64,000 nucleotides of DNA from Megasphaera hominis (lineage in GTDB: Bacteria > Bacillota > Negativicutes > Veillonellales > Megasphaeraceae). The translations under genes were made by a program, and so were the position numbers. This document shows, piece by piece, positions 18,579-27,886 of the stretch. The notes below the pieces were generated by a model that saw nothing but the letters and a program-made list of their open reading frames with translations, searched no databases and was not told the origin of the DNA. Position 1 is the first letter of the stretch. Every line of letters begins with the position of its first letter. The stretch covers positions 5,216 to 69,215 of the forward strand of contig NZ_JACOGK010000014.1 in assembly GCF_014269395.1 (NCBI RefSeq), read 5' to 3'.

Positions 18579-19592
18579 ATGATTAGAGAAGCAACGGCAA
18601 AACTCATGAATCATCAGGATTTGACGCAGGAAGAAACCTGCACGGTTATAGACGAAATGATGGACGGGAAGACGACGCCTGTACAAACGGCGGCCTTCCT
18701 GACGGCGCTGCAGTGCAAGAAGGCGACGGTTACGGAAATCCTGGCCTGTGCCACTTCCATGCGCAACCATGCGACGCCCTTAGATGCCGGCCAGGGACTT
18801 CTAGAAATTGTCGGCACCGGCGGTGACCACTCCAATTCCTTTAATATTTCGACGACGAGCAGCTTCGTCTGCGCTGCCGGCGGCTGCCGCGTAGCCAAGC
18901 ATGGCAACCGGGCTGCGTCGTCACGGAGCGGCGCTGCAGATGTACTGGAAGCCTTGGGCGTACACCTGGGTGCAGGACCGGAAGAATGCTTGCGGCATAT
19001 GAACCACGCCGGCTTTTGTTTCCTCTTTGCCCAGACCTATCACAAGGCCATGAAGCACGTCGGTCCTGTGCGCAAGGAAATGGGCCAGGCGACAGTCTTT
19101 AACCTCTTAGGGCCGCTGACCAATCCGGCCCGGGCCGACCACCAGGTGTTAGGCGTATACGCTGCCGAGCTGGTCGAACCTATGGCCCACGTCCTGCACG
19201 GTTTGGGCGTACAGCGCGGTCTCTCCGTATATGGTACAGACGGCTTCGATGAAATTTCGGCGTCTGCACCGACGCTGGTCTGTGAATTTAAGGACCATAC
19301 GTTTACAACGTATACGATTACGCCGGAACAATTCGGCCTCACGCGCGGCACGAAGGCGGAACTCGTCGGTGGTACGCCAAAGGAAAATGCAGCCATTACG
19401 CGCGGCATTTTAAGCGGCCAGATCCGCGGTACCAAGCGTAACGCCGTCTTGCTGAACGCCGGCGCCGGCTTGTACGTTGCCGGCCGGACGGCGACGCTGG
19501 CTGATGGCGTCGCCTTAGCGGCAGCCCTTATCGATAGCGGCAAGGCACTGGCCTCCCTGGACCAGTACGTTGCCCTGAGTCAGGGGGCCTGA
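18579..19592 (+). CDS. trpD: Anthranilate phosphoribosyltransferase
   Basis: 337 residues; joins anthranilate and PRPP. The glycine-rich PRPP loop VGTGGDHSNSFNISTTS (residue 77 on) and KHGNRAASSRSGAADVLEALG are conserved. The start is ATG with AGAGGAGG upstream. The 40-bp gap after trpG is the only sizeable gap in the operon and carries its own ribosome site. Confidence 0.98.
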   Translation: MIREATAKLMNHQDLTQEETCTVIDEMMDGKTTPVQTAAFLTALQCKKATVTEILACATSMRNHATPLDAGQGLLEIVGTGGDHSNSFNISTTSSFVCAAGGCRVAKHGNRAASSRSGAADVLEALGVHLGAGPEECLRHMNHAGFCFLFAQTYHKAMKHVGPVRKEMGQATVFNLLGPLTNPARADHQVLGVYAAELVEPMAHVLHGLGVQRGLSVYGTDGFDEISASAPTLVCEFKDHTFTTYTITPEQFGLTRGTKAELVGGTPKENAAITRGILSGQIRGTKRNAVLLNAGAGLYVAGRTATLADGVALAAALIDSGKALASLDQYVALSQGA

Positions 19593-19596
19593 GGCC

Positions 19597-20382
19597 ATGA
19601 TCTTGAATGAGATTGCCCGGGCCGTAATGGCCAGGCTGGCAGAGGATCAACGGCACATTTCCCTGGCCGAGATGAAGGCTGCCGCCCTGGCCCGGCCGGT
19701 AGCAGAGGCGTTTCCCTTTGAACGGGCCTTGGCCGGCCCGTCTATGGCCTTTATCTGTGAGGTCAAAAAGGCATCGCCGTCGAAGGGCGTCATTGTCACA
19801 GATTTCCCGTATGTGGACATTGCCAGGGAGTATGAAGCGGCCGGTGCGGCAGCCATTTCCTGCCTGACCGAACGCGATTACTTTCAAGGCCACGTCCGTT
19901 ATTTGAAGGACATTTCCCGGGCCGTTACGGTGCCGGTCCTGCGGAAGGATTTTATCATCTCTCCCTACCAGATTTATGAAGCCCGCGCCTGTGGCGCTGC
20001 GGCCATCCTGCTCATCTGTGCCATCCTGACGGATGAACAGCTGGCAGCGTACTTCGCGTTGGCTAATTCCCTGGGCCTTTCCGTTCTCGTAGAAGCCCAC
20101 GACGCCGGCGAAGTACGGCGGGCCCGCCAGTGCGGCGCCCGGGTCATTGGCGTCAATAACCGGAATCTGAAGGACTTTACCGTTTCTCTGGATACGAGCT
20201 GCTGCCTGCGGGACCTCGTACCGCCGGAGATACTCTTCGTCGCCGAAAGCGGCATCCGCACGCGGGACCATGTAGCCCGCCTGGAAGCCCACGGCGTCGA
20301 CGCCGTCCTGATCGGCGAAACGCTCATGCGGGCAGCCGATAAAAGGCAGATGCTGGCGGCACTGGCAGGTGACCGGACATGA
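19597..20382 (+). CDS. trpC: Indole-3-glycerol-phosphate synthase
   Basis: 261-residue TIM barrel, monofunctional (TrpF is a separate gene). Key residues: the catalytic lysine stretch FICEVKKASPSKG (about 50-62), VLRKDFIISPYQIYEAR, and the C-terminal phosphate loop with AESGIRTRDHV. It starts 4 bp after the trpD stop. The upstream site is weak (GGGGGCCTGAGG), which suggests coupling to trpD translation. Confidence 0.97.
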   Translation: MILNEIARAVMARLAEDQRHISLAEMKAAALARPVAEAFPFERALAGPSMAFICEVKKASPSKGVIVTDFPYVDIAREYEAAGAAAISCLTERDYFQGHVRYLKDISRAVTVPVLRKDFIISPYQIYEARACGAAAILLICAILTDEQLAAYFALANSLGLSVLVEAHDAGEVRRARQCGARVIGVNNRNLKDFTVSLDTSCCLRDLVPPEILFVAESGIRTRDHVARLEAHGVDAVLIGETLMRAADKRQMLAALAGDRT

Positions 20383-20984
20383 CCAAGGTCAAGCTGTGCG
20401 GCCTGCGCCGGCCCTGCGATATGGCCTGGGCCAATGAGTTCCGCCCGGATTACGCAGGCTTCGTCTTTGCCGGCAAAAAACGCCGCGTCAGTCCGGAAGA
20501 AGCGTTGCGGCTGCGGCTCCTCCTGGATCCGCGTATTCCGGCTATCGGTGTCTTTCAAAATGAAGACCCGGAGCTCATCAGCCGTCTCGTCGCAACGGGC
20601 GTCATTCAGGCCGTACAGCTCCATGGCGGCGAAACTGACGCCTATGTAACAGCCCTTAAACGACGGGTACACGTGCCGCTCATCCAGGCCGTGGCCATTG
20701 CTTCCGCCGCGGACGTACAGCGGGCAGCGGCCAGCCGGGCCGATTACATCCTGCTCGATCATGGGACCGGCGGCAGCGGCCAGACCTTTGACTGGCACCT
20801 GGCAAAACAGCTGACACGGCCATACTTTCTGGCCGGCGGCCTGAACTGCCAGAATATCAAGGCAGCCCTGGCCTTACAACCCTTTGCCGTCGACGTCAGC
20901 AGCGGTATCGAAACGGACGGCGTAAAGGATTATGAAAAAATACGGGCATTTATGCAATACATACATGAGGAGGATATGCTATGA
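20379..20984 (+). CDS. trpF: Phosphoribosylanthranilate isomerase
   Basis: 201 residues, TIM barrel performing the Amadori rearrangement of PRA to CdRP. The general-base Cys is in [10 protein letters not shown] near the N-terminus. The general-acid Asp region is [29 protein letters not shown] and [14 protein letters not shown] form the phosphate site. ATGA overlap with trpC. Confidence 0.97.
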   Translation: MTKVKLCGLRRPCDMAWANEFRPDYAGFVFAGKKRRVSPEEALRLRLLLDPRIPAIGVFQNEDPELISRLVATGVIQAVQLHGGETDAYVTALKRRVHVPLIQAVAIASAADVQRAAASRADYILLDHGTGGSGQTFDWHLAKQLTRPYFLAGGLNCQNIKAALALQPFAVDVSSGIETDGVKDYEKIRAFMQYIHEEDML

Positions 20985-22165
20985 CAACTGGAAGATTCGG
21001 CCCCTTTGGCGGCCAGTACATACCGGAAACACTGATGAACGAAATCCACCGCCTGGAAGCGGCGTATAACCACTATAAAGCGGATCCTGATTTTCAGGCA
21101 GAGCTGAAGGATTTGCTCGATAATTACGCGAACCGGCCGTCGCTGCTCTATTATGCCGGCAAGATGACGGAAGACCTGGGCGGCGCCAAAATCTATTTAA
21201 AGCGCGAAGACCTGAACCATACAGGGGCCCACAAGATCAACAACGCCCTGGGCCAGTGCCTCTTGGCTAAAAAGATGGGCAAGACCCGGGTCATTGCCGA
21301 AACAGGTGCCGGCCAGCACGGCGTAGCGACGGCGACGGCGGCAGCCTTTCTGGGCCTTGAATGTGAAGTCTTCATGGGTGAGGAAGATACGATCCGCCAG
21401 GCTCTCAACGTATACCGTATGGAACTCCTGGGCGCGAAGGTCCACGCTGTGACCTCGGGCTCCCGCGTCCTCAAGGATGCCGTCAACGAAGCCATGCGCG
21501 AATGGGTCAGCCGCGTGAGCGATACGCACTATGTTATCGGTTCGGCTATGGGGCCGCATCCCTTCCCGACGATGGTCCGTGATTTCCAGGCCGTCATCAG
21601 TGAAGAAGCGAGAAAGCAGATTCTCGAACGGGAAGGCAAGCTGCCGGCAGCGGTCTTAGCCTGTGTAGGCGGCGGTTCCAACGCCATTGGCATGTTCTAT
21701 CACTTTATTCCTGATACGGGCGTCCGCCTCATTGGCAGTGAAGCCGCTGGCCGGGGCATCGATACGCTCGAACATGCAGCGACCATTGCCAAAGGCAAGG
21801 TAGGCATCTTCCACGGTATGAAATCGATCTTTTGCCAAAACGATGACGGCCAGATCGACCAGGTCTATTCCATTTCTGCCGGCCTCGATTACCCCGGCAT
21901 CGGACCGGAACACGCGTACCTGCACGACATTGGCAGGGCTGAATACGTACCGGTCAAGGATGATGAAGCTGTAGCGGCCTTTGAATACCTGGCTCGTACA
22001 GAAGGCATCATTTGTGCCATTGAAAGCGCTCACGCCGTCTATACGGCCATGCAGGTAGCGCCGCAGCTCAGCAAGGACGACAGCATTATCGTCTGCCTGT
22101 CCGGACGGGGCGATAAAGACGTAGCAGCCATTGCCAGATACAGAGGGAGGGATATCCATGAGTAA
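20981..22165 (+). CDS. trpB: Tryptophan synthase beta chain
   Basis: 394 residues. Condenses indole with serine on PLP. The Schiff-base lysine is in [15 protein letters not shown], the PLP phosphate site in [28 protein letters not shown] opens the protein, as in TrpB1 enzymes that pair with TrpA. It overlaps trpF by 4 bp and trpA by 8 bp. Confidence 0.98.
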   Translation: MTTGRFGPFGGQYIPETLMNEIHRLEAAYNHYKADPDFQAELKDLLDNYANRPSLLYYAGKMTEDLGGAKIYLKREDLNHTGAHKINNALGQCLLAKKMGKTRVIAETGAGQHGVATATAAAFLGLECEVFMGEEDTIRQALNVYRMELLGAKVHAVTSGSRVLKDAVNEAMREWVSRVSDTHYVIGSAMGPHPFPTMVRDFQAVISEEARKQILEREGKLPAAVLACVGGGSNAIGMFYHFIPDTGVRLIGSEAAGRGIDTLEHAATIAKGKVGIFHGMKSIFCQNDDGQIDQVYSISAGLDYPGIGPEHAYLHDIGRAEYVPVKDDEAVAAFEYLARTEGIICAIESAHAVYTAMQVAPQLSKDDSIIVCLSGRGDKDVAAIARYRGRDIHE

Positions 22166-22940
22166 CATAAAAAATGCCTTTGCAGGCGGAAAAGCCTTCA
22201 TCGGCTTTTTGACGGCCGGTGATCCGACCTTGGAAAAGAGCCGCGAATATATACTGACCATGGAAAAGGCCGGTGCTGATTTGGTAGAAATCGGCATTCC
22301 CTTTTCCGATCCTATTGCCGAAGGGCCTGTCATTCAGGAAGCAGACCTGCGGGCCCTGGCCGGTCATACGACGGTAGAAGATGTATTTCGTCTCGTTGAA
22401 GCGGTGCGGCAGACGTCGCAAATCCCGCTGGTCTTCCTGACCTATTTGAATCCGGTCTATCATTATGGGGCAGAAGCCTTCTTCGCCCGCTGTGAAAAGG
22501 CCGGTCTTGATGGCATTATCATTCCGGACATGCCACTGGAAGAACGGGACGAATGTGCCGGTGCTGCCAAACGGCACGGTGTCGATATTATCTCGATGAT
22601 TGCGCCGACGTCCCATGACCGGATTGCGGATATTGCCCGCGTAGGCGAAGGCTTCCTCTACGTCGTATCGTCCCTGGGCGTTACGGGCACGCGCGATACG
22701 ATCAATACAGATCTCAAGGGAATCATCGATACGGTCCGCAGCGTGACGGACGTACCGGCTGCCGTAGGTTTTGGCATCAATACGCCGGAACAGGCTGAAA
22801 AAATCGCCGCTGTCGCCGACGGTGTCATCGTCGGCAGTGCCATCGTCAAGCTTATTGCCAAGTACGGCACAGAAGCGGCCGGACCTATTTATGACTACGT
22901 AAAGGCCATGAAAGAAGCGGCCCTGAGAGGCGGCAAATAG
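22158..22940 (+). CDS. trpA: Tryptophan synthase alpha chain
   Basis: 260 residues; splits indole-3-glycerol phosphate and channels indole to TrpB. The catalytic Glu and Asp are in [17 protein letters not shown], and the second Asp region is [10 protein letters not shown]. The start at 22158 (MSNIKNAF) follows GAGGGAGG and lies inside the trpB end. An earlier in-frame start at 22131 has no site. Last gene of the operon. Confidence 0.97.
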   Translation: MSNIKNAFAGGKAFIGFLTAGDPTLEKSREYILTMEKAGADLVEIGIPFSDPIAEGPVIQEADLRALAGHTTVEDVFRLVEAVRQTSQIPLVFLTYLNPVYHYGAEAFFARCEKAGLDGIIIPDMPLEERDECAGAAKRHGVDIISMIAPTSHDRIADIARVGEGFLYVVSSLGVTGTRDTINTDLKGIIDTVRSVTDVPAAVGFGINTPEQAEKIAAVADGVIVGSAIVKLIAKYGTEAAGPIYDYVKAMKEAALRGGK

Positions 22941-22985
22941 AAAAAGGAAGGTCCTTCCCGTGGGGAAGAAGGGCCTTCCTTTTTT
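22941..22985 (+). terminator. Terminator of the trp operon
   Basis: AAAAAGGAAGG...CCTTCCTTTTTT with an inner TCCTTCCC/GGGAAG stem. Confidence 0.9.
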
Positions 22986-22995
22986 GTAAAAACAA

Positions 22996-23028
22996 AACCG
23001 GCAGACACTAGACAAATGCCTGCCGGTT
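22996..23028. repeat. Inverted repeat downstream of trp terminator
   Basis: AACCGGCAG and CTGCCGGTT separated by about 15 nt. It lies at the 3' side of the leftward unit starting near 23518 and could be its terminator or an element boundary. Confidence 0.5.
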
Positions 23029-23119
23029 ACGTACTAGATGCAATTGTTTCTTTTCTGGTTCTGATATCTTTTACCTCGTTAACGTGCGATACGAACAAGA
23101 AATACATATTCGGTTACGC

Positions 23120-23215
23120 TTACAAATGAACCACATCAGCTTGTATATGTAAACGAAGATGTTTAGGTGATACTTTGTAAACCTGTACAGTGTAAACACG
23201 ATTCTTCGTATCCAT
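23120..23215 (-). CDS. Possible small ORF (31 aa), unknown
   Basis: ATG at 23215 in the same frame as the 56-codon ORF upstream. It starts MDTKNRVYTVQVYKVSPKH and ends ADVVHL. No clear ribosome site. Listed because the frame is shared; it may not be translated alone. Confidence 0.2.
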   Translation of the reverse strand: MDTKNRVYTVQVYKVSPKHLRLHIQADVVHL

Positions 23216-23323
23216 GCTTTCTGCCTTGACCTTCACCGCCGGTTAGTATCGGTTCTCGTTATTCTCACGTGCGGTATTGCTGGTTACAGTTCTATCGTCG
23301 TTGCCCCAGGTCGGAGTGGTAAG

Positions 23324-23494
23324 TCAGAGCACTGTACGGCTCAACGGCAAATGACAGTCCAACGAATCACTGTGAGCTTTCTTTCCATCGGCTACGTGCC
23401 GTCTCGTTCCGTTTCTCCTTAATGCGGATACGGTTACTATCATTTCTTCACAGCTGTTAAACTCTGCCATGCCGTCCTGATTCTCTGAACCCAT
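23324..23494 (-). CDS. Possible small protein (56 aa), unknown
   Basis: ATG at 23494, eight bases after AAAGGGG and about 30 bp after a strong promoter. The product starts MGSENQDGMAEFNSCEEM and ends DCHLPLSRTVL; it is polar, with no signal peptide and no membrane segment. I do not recognise it. The reading frame continues past its TGA for 26 codons, a TAA and 40 further codons, so it may instead be the front of a decayed longer gene or part of an RNA. Confidence 0.35.
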   Translation of the reverse strand: MGSENQDGMAEFNSCEEMIVTVSALRRNGTRRHVADGKKAHSDSLDCHLPLSRTVL

Positions 23495-23524
23495 TGGACT
23501 CACCCCTTTCTATTTCTTGTCTAT

Positions 23525-23553
23525 ATTATACCACAATATATTCCGTTTGTCAT
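23525..23553 (-). promoter_or_regulatory. Sigma-A promoter of the unexplained leftward unit
   Basis: On the minus strand ATGACA (23548-23553), 17-bp spacer, TATAAT (23525-23530). Confidence 0.7.
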
Positions 23554-23653
23554 AGGGAAATCGTAATATTTTAATGTATAGACTTGATAAAAAGTAATAT
23601 AGTAAAGGGAAAAGACTCATTAATATTACATGAATGCATAATAAAGATGCTTT

Positions 23654-24505
23654 TTACACATTTCCCAAATAAACGTACTGCAGATGTTTGGCTGCGATGG
23701 CCTGCAATGTTTGCAGTGTAGCTACCGGTGTAGGCGCTTCGGTCATGTGGTAGCGCGGGAAATAGCGCGTAATGTGCAAGGGTATATCCGGGCGCAGTGA
23801 CGCCAGCCAGGCTGCCAGATTATCCATGTCGCCAGGGTCATCGTTGAGGCCGGGAATGATCAGGCACGTCACCTCTACGTGCTGGTGTGCCGCTGCTGCG
23901 CGGATCGTTTCCTTTACCGGTTCCAGTGTGCCCTGGCAGTAATGGCGGTATGTCGCGTCGTTCCAGGCCTTGAGGTCGATGTTCCAGGCATCGATGAAGG
24001 GCAGGAGCTCTGCCAGGGGCTCTTTTTCTATGTAGCCGTTGGTGACCATGACGTTGACCATGCCGGCAGACTGAATGAGCGGCGCCGTATGGCGGATGAA
24101 TTCGTACCACGTGCAGGGTTCGTTGTAGGTCCAGGCAACGCCTATATTGCCGGCCTCCCGGAGGCTCACAGCCGTGCGGTATACGGATTCGGGCGTAATG
24201 GTTTCACAGACGGGAATGGCCTGGGAAATTTGCCAGTTCTGGCACCACGGGCAGGCCAGATTACAGCCGGGAGATCCGAGGGAGAGAATCTGCGTGCCCG
24301 GGTGAAAATGGCGCAAGGGCTTTTTTTCAATAGGATCTAAGGCTGCCGAGGCACACTGGCCGTATGTGAGCAGTGTCAGTGTGCCGTCTGCGTTGCGGCG
24401 CGTATGACATTTGCCCGTGCGGCCAGGCGGAATCAGGCAGTGATGCGGGCAGAGCAGGCAGCGGACGCTGCCTGCACCTTCCTTTTGATAATACATTGCT
24501 TCCAT
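23654..24505 (-). CDS. amrS: AmmeMemoRadiSam system radical SAM enzyme, C-terminally short
   Basis: 283 residues. The radical SAM cluster motif is GCNLACPWCQNWQIS (near residue 80); an N-terminal CLLCPHHCLIPPGRTGKC Cys motif precedes it, as in the PflA-like AmrS family. The protein stops right after YVYLGNV. Homologues normally continue with about 40 residues including a CPNCG motif; that tail is absent and no continuation is seen in other frames. The start is ATG with GGAGG upstream. It follows the Memo/AMMECR1 fusion gene by 12 bp in one operon. The system's substrate is not established. Confidence 0.88.
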   Translation of the reverse strand: MEAMYYQKEGAGSVRCLLCPHHCLIPPGRTGKCHTRRNADGTLTLLTYGQCASAALDPIEKKPLRHFHPGTQILSLGSPGCNLACPWCQNWQISQAIPVCETITPESVYRTAVSLREAGNIGVAWTYNEPCTWYEFIRHTAPLIQSAGMVNVMVTNGYIEKEPLAELLPFIDAWNIDLKAWNDATYRHYCQGTLEPVKETIRAAAAHQHVEVTCLIIPGLNDDPGDMDNLAAWLASLRPDIPLHITRYFPRYHMTEAPTPVATLQTLQAIAAKHLQYVYLGNV

Positions 24506-24517
24506 GGCCAGGCCTCC

Positions 24518-25879
24518 TCAGGTATACCGCGTAACGGTAAAGCGGTACAGGTCAGGATGTACCTGTGGCGGAATACCCGCCTTTTCTTTGGCAATGTCGA
24601 TTTGCTGTTCCACTGTGTCGACGCCTTCGAGGTCGGGCAAGAGGAGGCCTGTGCGGGCGTGGCTCATGACGATGACACCGTATTTCTTCGGGTCCAGGTC
24701 GGCAGGCGACGAAACGGCCTCCGGTTCGCCCAGGATGTCGACGGAAATGGAGAGATCGTCCAGCTCTTCCGGGCGGACCGGATAAAAGCGGGGATCCCGC
24801 GTCGCCGCCGAGACAGCGTTGTGAATGATTTCGCCGGCAATGTTCATCTGCATGGGCAGGAAGGTGCCGATGCAGCCGCGCAGGGCAGAGCCCTTGTGCA
24901 GGGAGACGAAGGCGCCGGCCCGGTCGGTCAGCTCTTCCGGTATATCCCGCGGTACGGACATGATGGCGTGATGGGTAAAGTAATAGGAAATACTCTGCCG
25001 GGCCAGGCGCACACGGATATCCGGGATGGCACTGTCGGCGACGTGATCGGCGTCACTTTCGTTGAGGTAGAGGACGACACCGTAGCCGACGCCAAAGGGG
25101 CCTTCGTAGGAAAAGACCGGCATGGACGGATGCATGCAGCGCAGGGCACCGAAGAGAAAATACACAGAAGGCAGGCCGCACATGGCTGCTTCTTCAATGA
25201 GGCTCGCAGGCATGGCGCGGATGCCGCTCAAATCCTGACGGCGCAGGCCTTCCATGACAGTCTGGTCGAAGATCGCACCGGACGGGGAGTAGCCGTTAGG
25301 CGCTTCCGGCAGCAGGCAGTGCGACAGGTCGCCTGAGGCGATGATGCCAATGCGCCGGCCTATACGGGCGGCAGCCTGAATAACGAGGGAGCCTAAGGCA
25401 AACATGGTGCTATAGTCATCAAAGCACGGCGAGAGCAGGACGATGGAGCCGGTAAAGCCGGCCTGGCGCAGATAGTACAGGGGAACGAAGGCGCCCTGGT
25501 CGAGGTGCAGGGGATGACCGTATTTTTCGCCCCATTCCGGATCGATACGGCAGAGCGAGGCCTTTCCTTCAGCTTGCCGCAGGATTTCCTCAGCCAGCTC
25601 CATATCCGTATTCATGCTCATCTTGAGCTCCGGATAGCCGAAGCGGCCTAAGTCGCCGTGCAGGACCGGTGCCGTATACAAGGCGGCAGTGTTGGAAAAA
25701 ATATAATTATGCGGCGAAACGATCACCAGTGTTTCCGGACTGCGCGCCAGCAAGAGCTCCGCTGCATCAGTGACGGATTCGACGGTGGTTTGCATCTTTT
25801 GCAGCTCTGCGCCGCCGATTTCCGGCAGCATAATGGGCGGATGGGGCAAAAGGGCAGCGCCGACACAGGTAGTATCCAT
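24518..25879 (-). CDS. AmmeMemoRadiSam system fusion protein: Memo (LigB-like) + AMMECR1
   Basis: 453 residues. The N-terminal domain (1 to about 270) is Memo, related to class III extradiol dioxygenases; visible metal-site-like residues are in LPHPPIM, VIVSPHNYI and ASGDLSHCL. The C-terminal domain (about 285-453) is AMMECR1, with AFVSLHKGSALRGCIGTFLP containing the family's LRGCIG core. These are separate genes in many genomes. The start is ATG at 25879 behind GGAGGAGG. The fusion and adjacent radical SAM enzyme form the conserved triad. A redox or RNA/protein modification role is only conjecture. Confidence 0.9.
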   Translation of the reverse strand: MDTTCVGAALLPHPPIMLPEIGGAELQKMQTTVESVTDAAELLLARSPETLVIVSPHNYIFSNTAALYTAPVLHGDLGRFGYPELKMSMNTDMELAEEILRQAEGKASLCRIDPEWGEKYGHPLHLDQGAFVPLYYLRQAGFTGSIVLLSPCFDDYSTMFALGSLVIQAAARIGRRIGIIASGDLSHCLLPEAPNGYSPSGAIFDQTVMEGLRRQDLSGIRAMPASLIEEAAMCGLPSVYFLFGALRCMHPSMPVFSYEGPFGVGYGVVLYLNESDADHVADSAIPDIRVRLARQSISYYFTHHAIMSVPRDIPEELTDRAGAFVSLHKGSALRGCIGTFLPMQMNIAGEIIHNAVSAATRDPRFYPVRPEELDDLSISVDILGEPEAVSSPADLDPKKYGVIVMSHARTGLLLPDLEGVDTVEQQIDIAKEKAGIPPQVHPDLYRFTVTRYT

Positions 25880-25981
25880 AACGGTGTACCTCCTCCAAAG
25901 AGAAAATGAAACGATATATTCACTTTCTATTGTACACCATTTTTGTGAGAAAAAGCAGTAGCTTTGCCAGGCAGACACAGC

Positions 25982-26013
25982 AAAAAAGGACGCTGCCGGG
26001 CAACGTCCTTTTT
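25982..26013. terminator. Bidirectional terminator downstream of phosphoethanolamine transferase gene
   Basis: AAAAAAGGACG / CGTCCTTTTT stem; on the minus strand it ends the 26024-27886 gene. Confidence 0.85.
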
Positions 26014-26023
26014 CGTGTTCATA

Positions 26024-27886
26024 TTAGTATTCTGTGTCTTCCATGAGGCTGGTCTTGCCAAAGCGCGTGACTAAATCCTTGCGCTGCATTTTCCAGCTCG
26101 GCGAAGCGATGCTCATGGACGGGTCGTAGTTGGGCGACTGCATGTTGAGGATGCCGCAGATAAATTCGTATTCCAGGTCGTTCGTGAAATACATGTCCTT
26201 GTGGGCCTTGACGACTTGGGCGATTTCCGGGTTGCGCGCCAAGTAGCCATCGGAGAGATAGCAGAACATGGGAATGCGCAGGACCTTGAAGCTGGCCCCG
26301 TCAGGCTGGCGGGCAATGTCCGGGTCGGAGCCGTGGTCGGAGAAGTAGATCATGGCGTCGAGGTGCAGGTTTTCTTTGGCATAGTCGTAAATCTGCTGCA
26401 AAATCCAGTCCGTGTAGAGGACCGTATTGTCGAAGTCGGCTTCTTGGTTGATCTTGCCGTCGTTAAATACCTGGAATTCCGCCGGATAGCGGTTGCGGTA
26501 TTCAATATGGCTGCCCATGATGTGCAGGACGACGAAGTTCTTTTCGTTGGGATTTACCTTGCTCAGGAACTGTAAGAGCGAGCCGTCGTACGTAGCTTCC
26601 TTCAGGTCGCGGTCGACCCATTCGGAAACGTCGGCCGTGTTAGCGACGAGTGTAATAGGCGTATCGGCGACGCCGACAGAACCCTGGTTGCTGAACCAGT
26701 ACGTCTTGTAGCCAGCTTTTTTGGCCATGTCGATAATGGAAATAGACTGGTTAAACTGCTTGTCGTTGTAGAAATTGGCTTCCGTCAGGGCGTGTTCCAG
26801 GACGGGGACCGTGTACCAGACACAAGAGTAGGCATTGGTGAAGAGCGTAAAATGAGGATCTTCCTTTGCCGCTGTAAGCCACGGCGTATTTGGTACGTGA
26901 TTCGGATTGTAGGCGTTCATGAGAGTCCGCGTTTCCGATTCGCCAATGACGACGATGACTGTGTTGGGGTACTCGGCCGGATTAAGTTGTACGGCCTGGA
27001 GAGCGTTGTATTTGCTCGTGTGGTTCTTGGCATACAGAGCAGACCGTTCCATATAATCGTGCGTATCGAGGAAGGTGCGGATAGGGAAGCACTGCGGGAA
27101 AATTTCTTCCCCTAAGGCGCCGAGAGACGGCAGGATAATGAGCAGGGAAAGAATGGGCAGGAGCTTTACCGAAAGCGTTGTCTTTGGCAGGGGCTTTTGC
27201 CGGACCTGGCAAAAATAAAAGATGGCCGGTATAGCCAAAATGACAAGGGTGCAGATAACGAGGTTAAAGAACCCTAAGGAGTGGAGGTATTCCAGTGTTT
27301 CTGCCGGGCCGGTCTGGAAAATGATGAGCGCCCCTGACGTAGTGATGCTGGAATGATACATATAGAAGTAGCCCCACTGCAGGAGAATGACGAAGAGGGA
27401 CAGAAACTGGACGACCATCATGATGGCAGCGCCGATCTTCGGCCGCACGTAAAGGCGCAGGGCCATGGAGAGGCAGAAGAGAATGGCAAAGCCGTAGAGG
27501 CCGACGTAAATATCGTAAATATTATTTAAGTAGACCGTCGAACCGTTGAGTAAGGTATTGTAGCTCAGCACCGGTCCCGTGACGATCCAGGAAATGCCAA
27601 TGAAGGCATTGGGCAAAATAGCCGAAAGCGAGAGATGCTTCCAATAGAGTGCCAGGGAAAGCGTCACGACGCCGACGGCCGGAATGAGACCGTACGTCAT
27701 GGCCTGAATATTGTCCTGGCCTAAGCCCAGGGAAACGAGGAGCTGCCACTGGAAACACAAGGCGTAAATAACGCCGAAAATACACAGAAGGTAAAATACG
27801 CGACGCCAGTTGATCTGTTGTACGAGCGAAAGCGCCAAGTGGAGTGCCGTCCCGTTGGGAGCACTGTTTTTGTGAAATAACTGCAT
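26024..27886 (-). CDS. Phosphoethanolamine transferase, EptA/EptC-like membrane sulfatase-fold enzyme
   Basis: About 620 residues: five N-terminal membrane helices (to about 250), then an extracytoplasmic alkaline-phosphatase-fold domain. The nucleophile region is VIVVIGESETRTLMNAYN, with the Thr expected to carry the phosphoethanolamine; metal ligands lie in FSDHGSDP and HIMGSHIEYRNRYP. It likely decorates lipid A or core sugars, which supports a diderm host and can lower cationic-peptide binding. Start assignment is uncertain: the ATG at 27886 is chosen because the longer frame starts at 27982 inside a TATAAT box. No close ribosome site is seen. Confidence 0.87.
   Translation of the reverse strand: MQLFHKNSAPNGTALHLALSLVQQINWRRVFYLLCIFGVIYALCFQWQLLVSLGLGQDNIQAMTYGLIPAVGVVTLSLALYWKHLSLSAILPNAFIGISWIVTGPVLSYNTLLNGSTVYLNNIYDIYVGLYGFAILFCLSMALRLYVRPKIGAAIMMVVQFLSLFVILLQWGYFYMYHSSITTSGALIIFQTGPAETLEYLHSLGFFNLVICTLVILAIPAIFYFCQVRQKPLPKTTLSVKLLPILSLLIILPSLGALGEEIFPQCFPIRTFLDTHDYMERSALYAKNHTSKYNALQAVQLNPAEYPNTVIVVIGESETRTLMNAYNPNHVPNTPWLTAAKEDPHFTLFTNAYSCVWYTVPVLEHALTEANFYNDKQFNQSISIIDMAKKAGYKTYWFSNQGSVGVADTPITLVANTADVSEWVDRDLKEATYDGSLLQFLSKVNPNEKNFVVLHIMGSHIEYRNRYPAEFQVFNDGKINQEADFDNTVLYTDWILQQIYDYAKENLHLDAMIYFSDHGSDPDIARQPDGASFKVLRIPMFCYLSDGYLARNPEIAQVVKAHKDMYFTNDLEYEFICGILNMQSPNYDPSMSIASPSWKMQRKDLVTRFGKTSLMEDTEY

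Larger units (their letters stand above)
23040..23653. other. Unexplained transcription unit without a recognised product
   Basis: About 450 bp on the minus strand with a good promoter (23525-23553), a good ribosome site and a 56-codon ORF (23324-23494). The same frame then runs on through a TGA and a TAA to a second short ORF (23120-23215). Base and codon use differ from neighbours. It may be a structured RNA, a decayed gene, or a small-protein gene. The 160 bp nearest the AmrS gene are AT-rich and empty. Confidence 0.5.

Noticed and set aside
23040..23494. Group II intron or IS200/IS605-type element in the unexplained unit
   Set aside because: A GTGCG on the plus strand suggested an intron start, but no domain V pattern or reverse transcriptase is present, and no transposase motif could be found in any frame.
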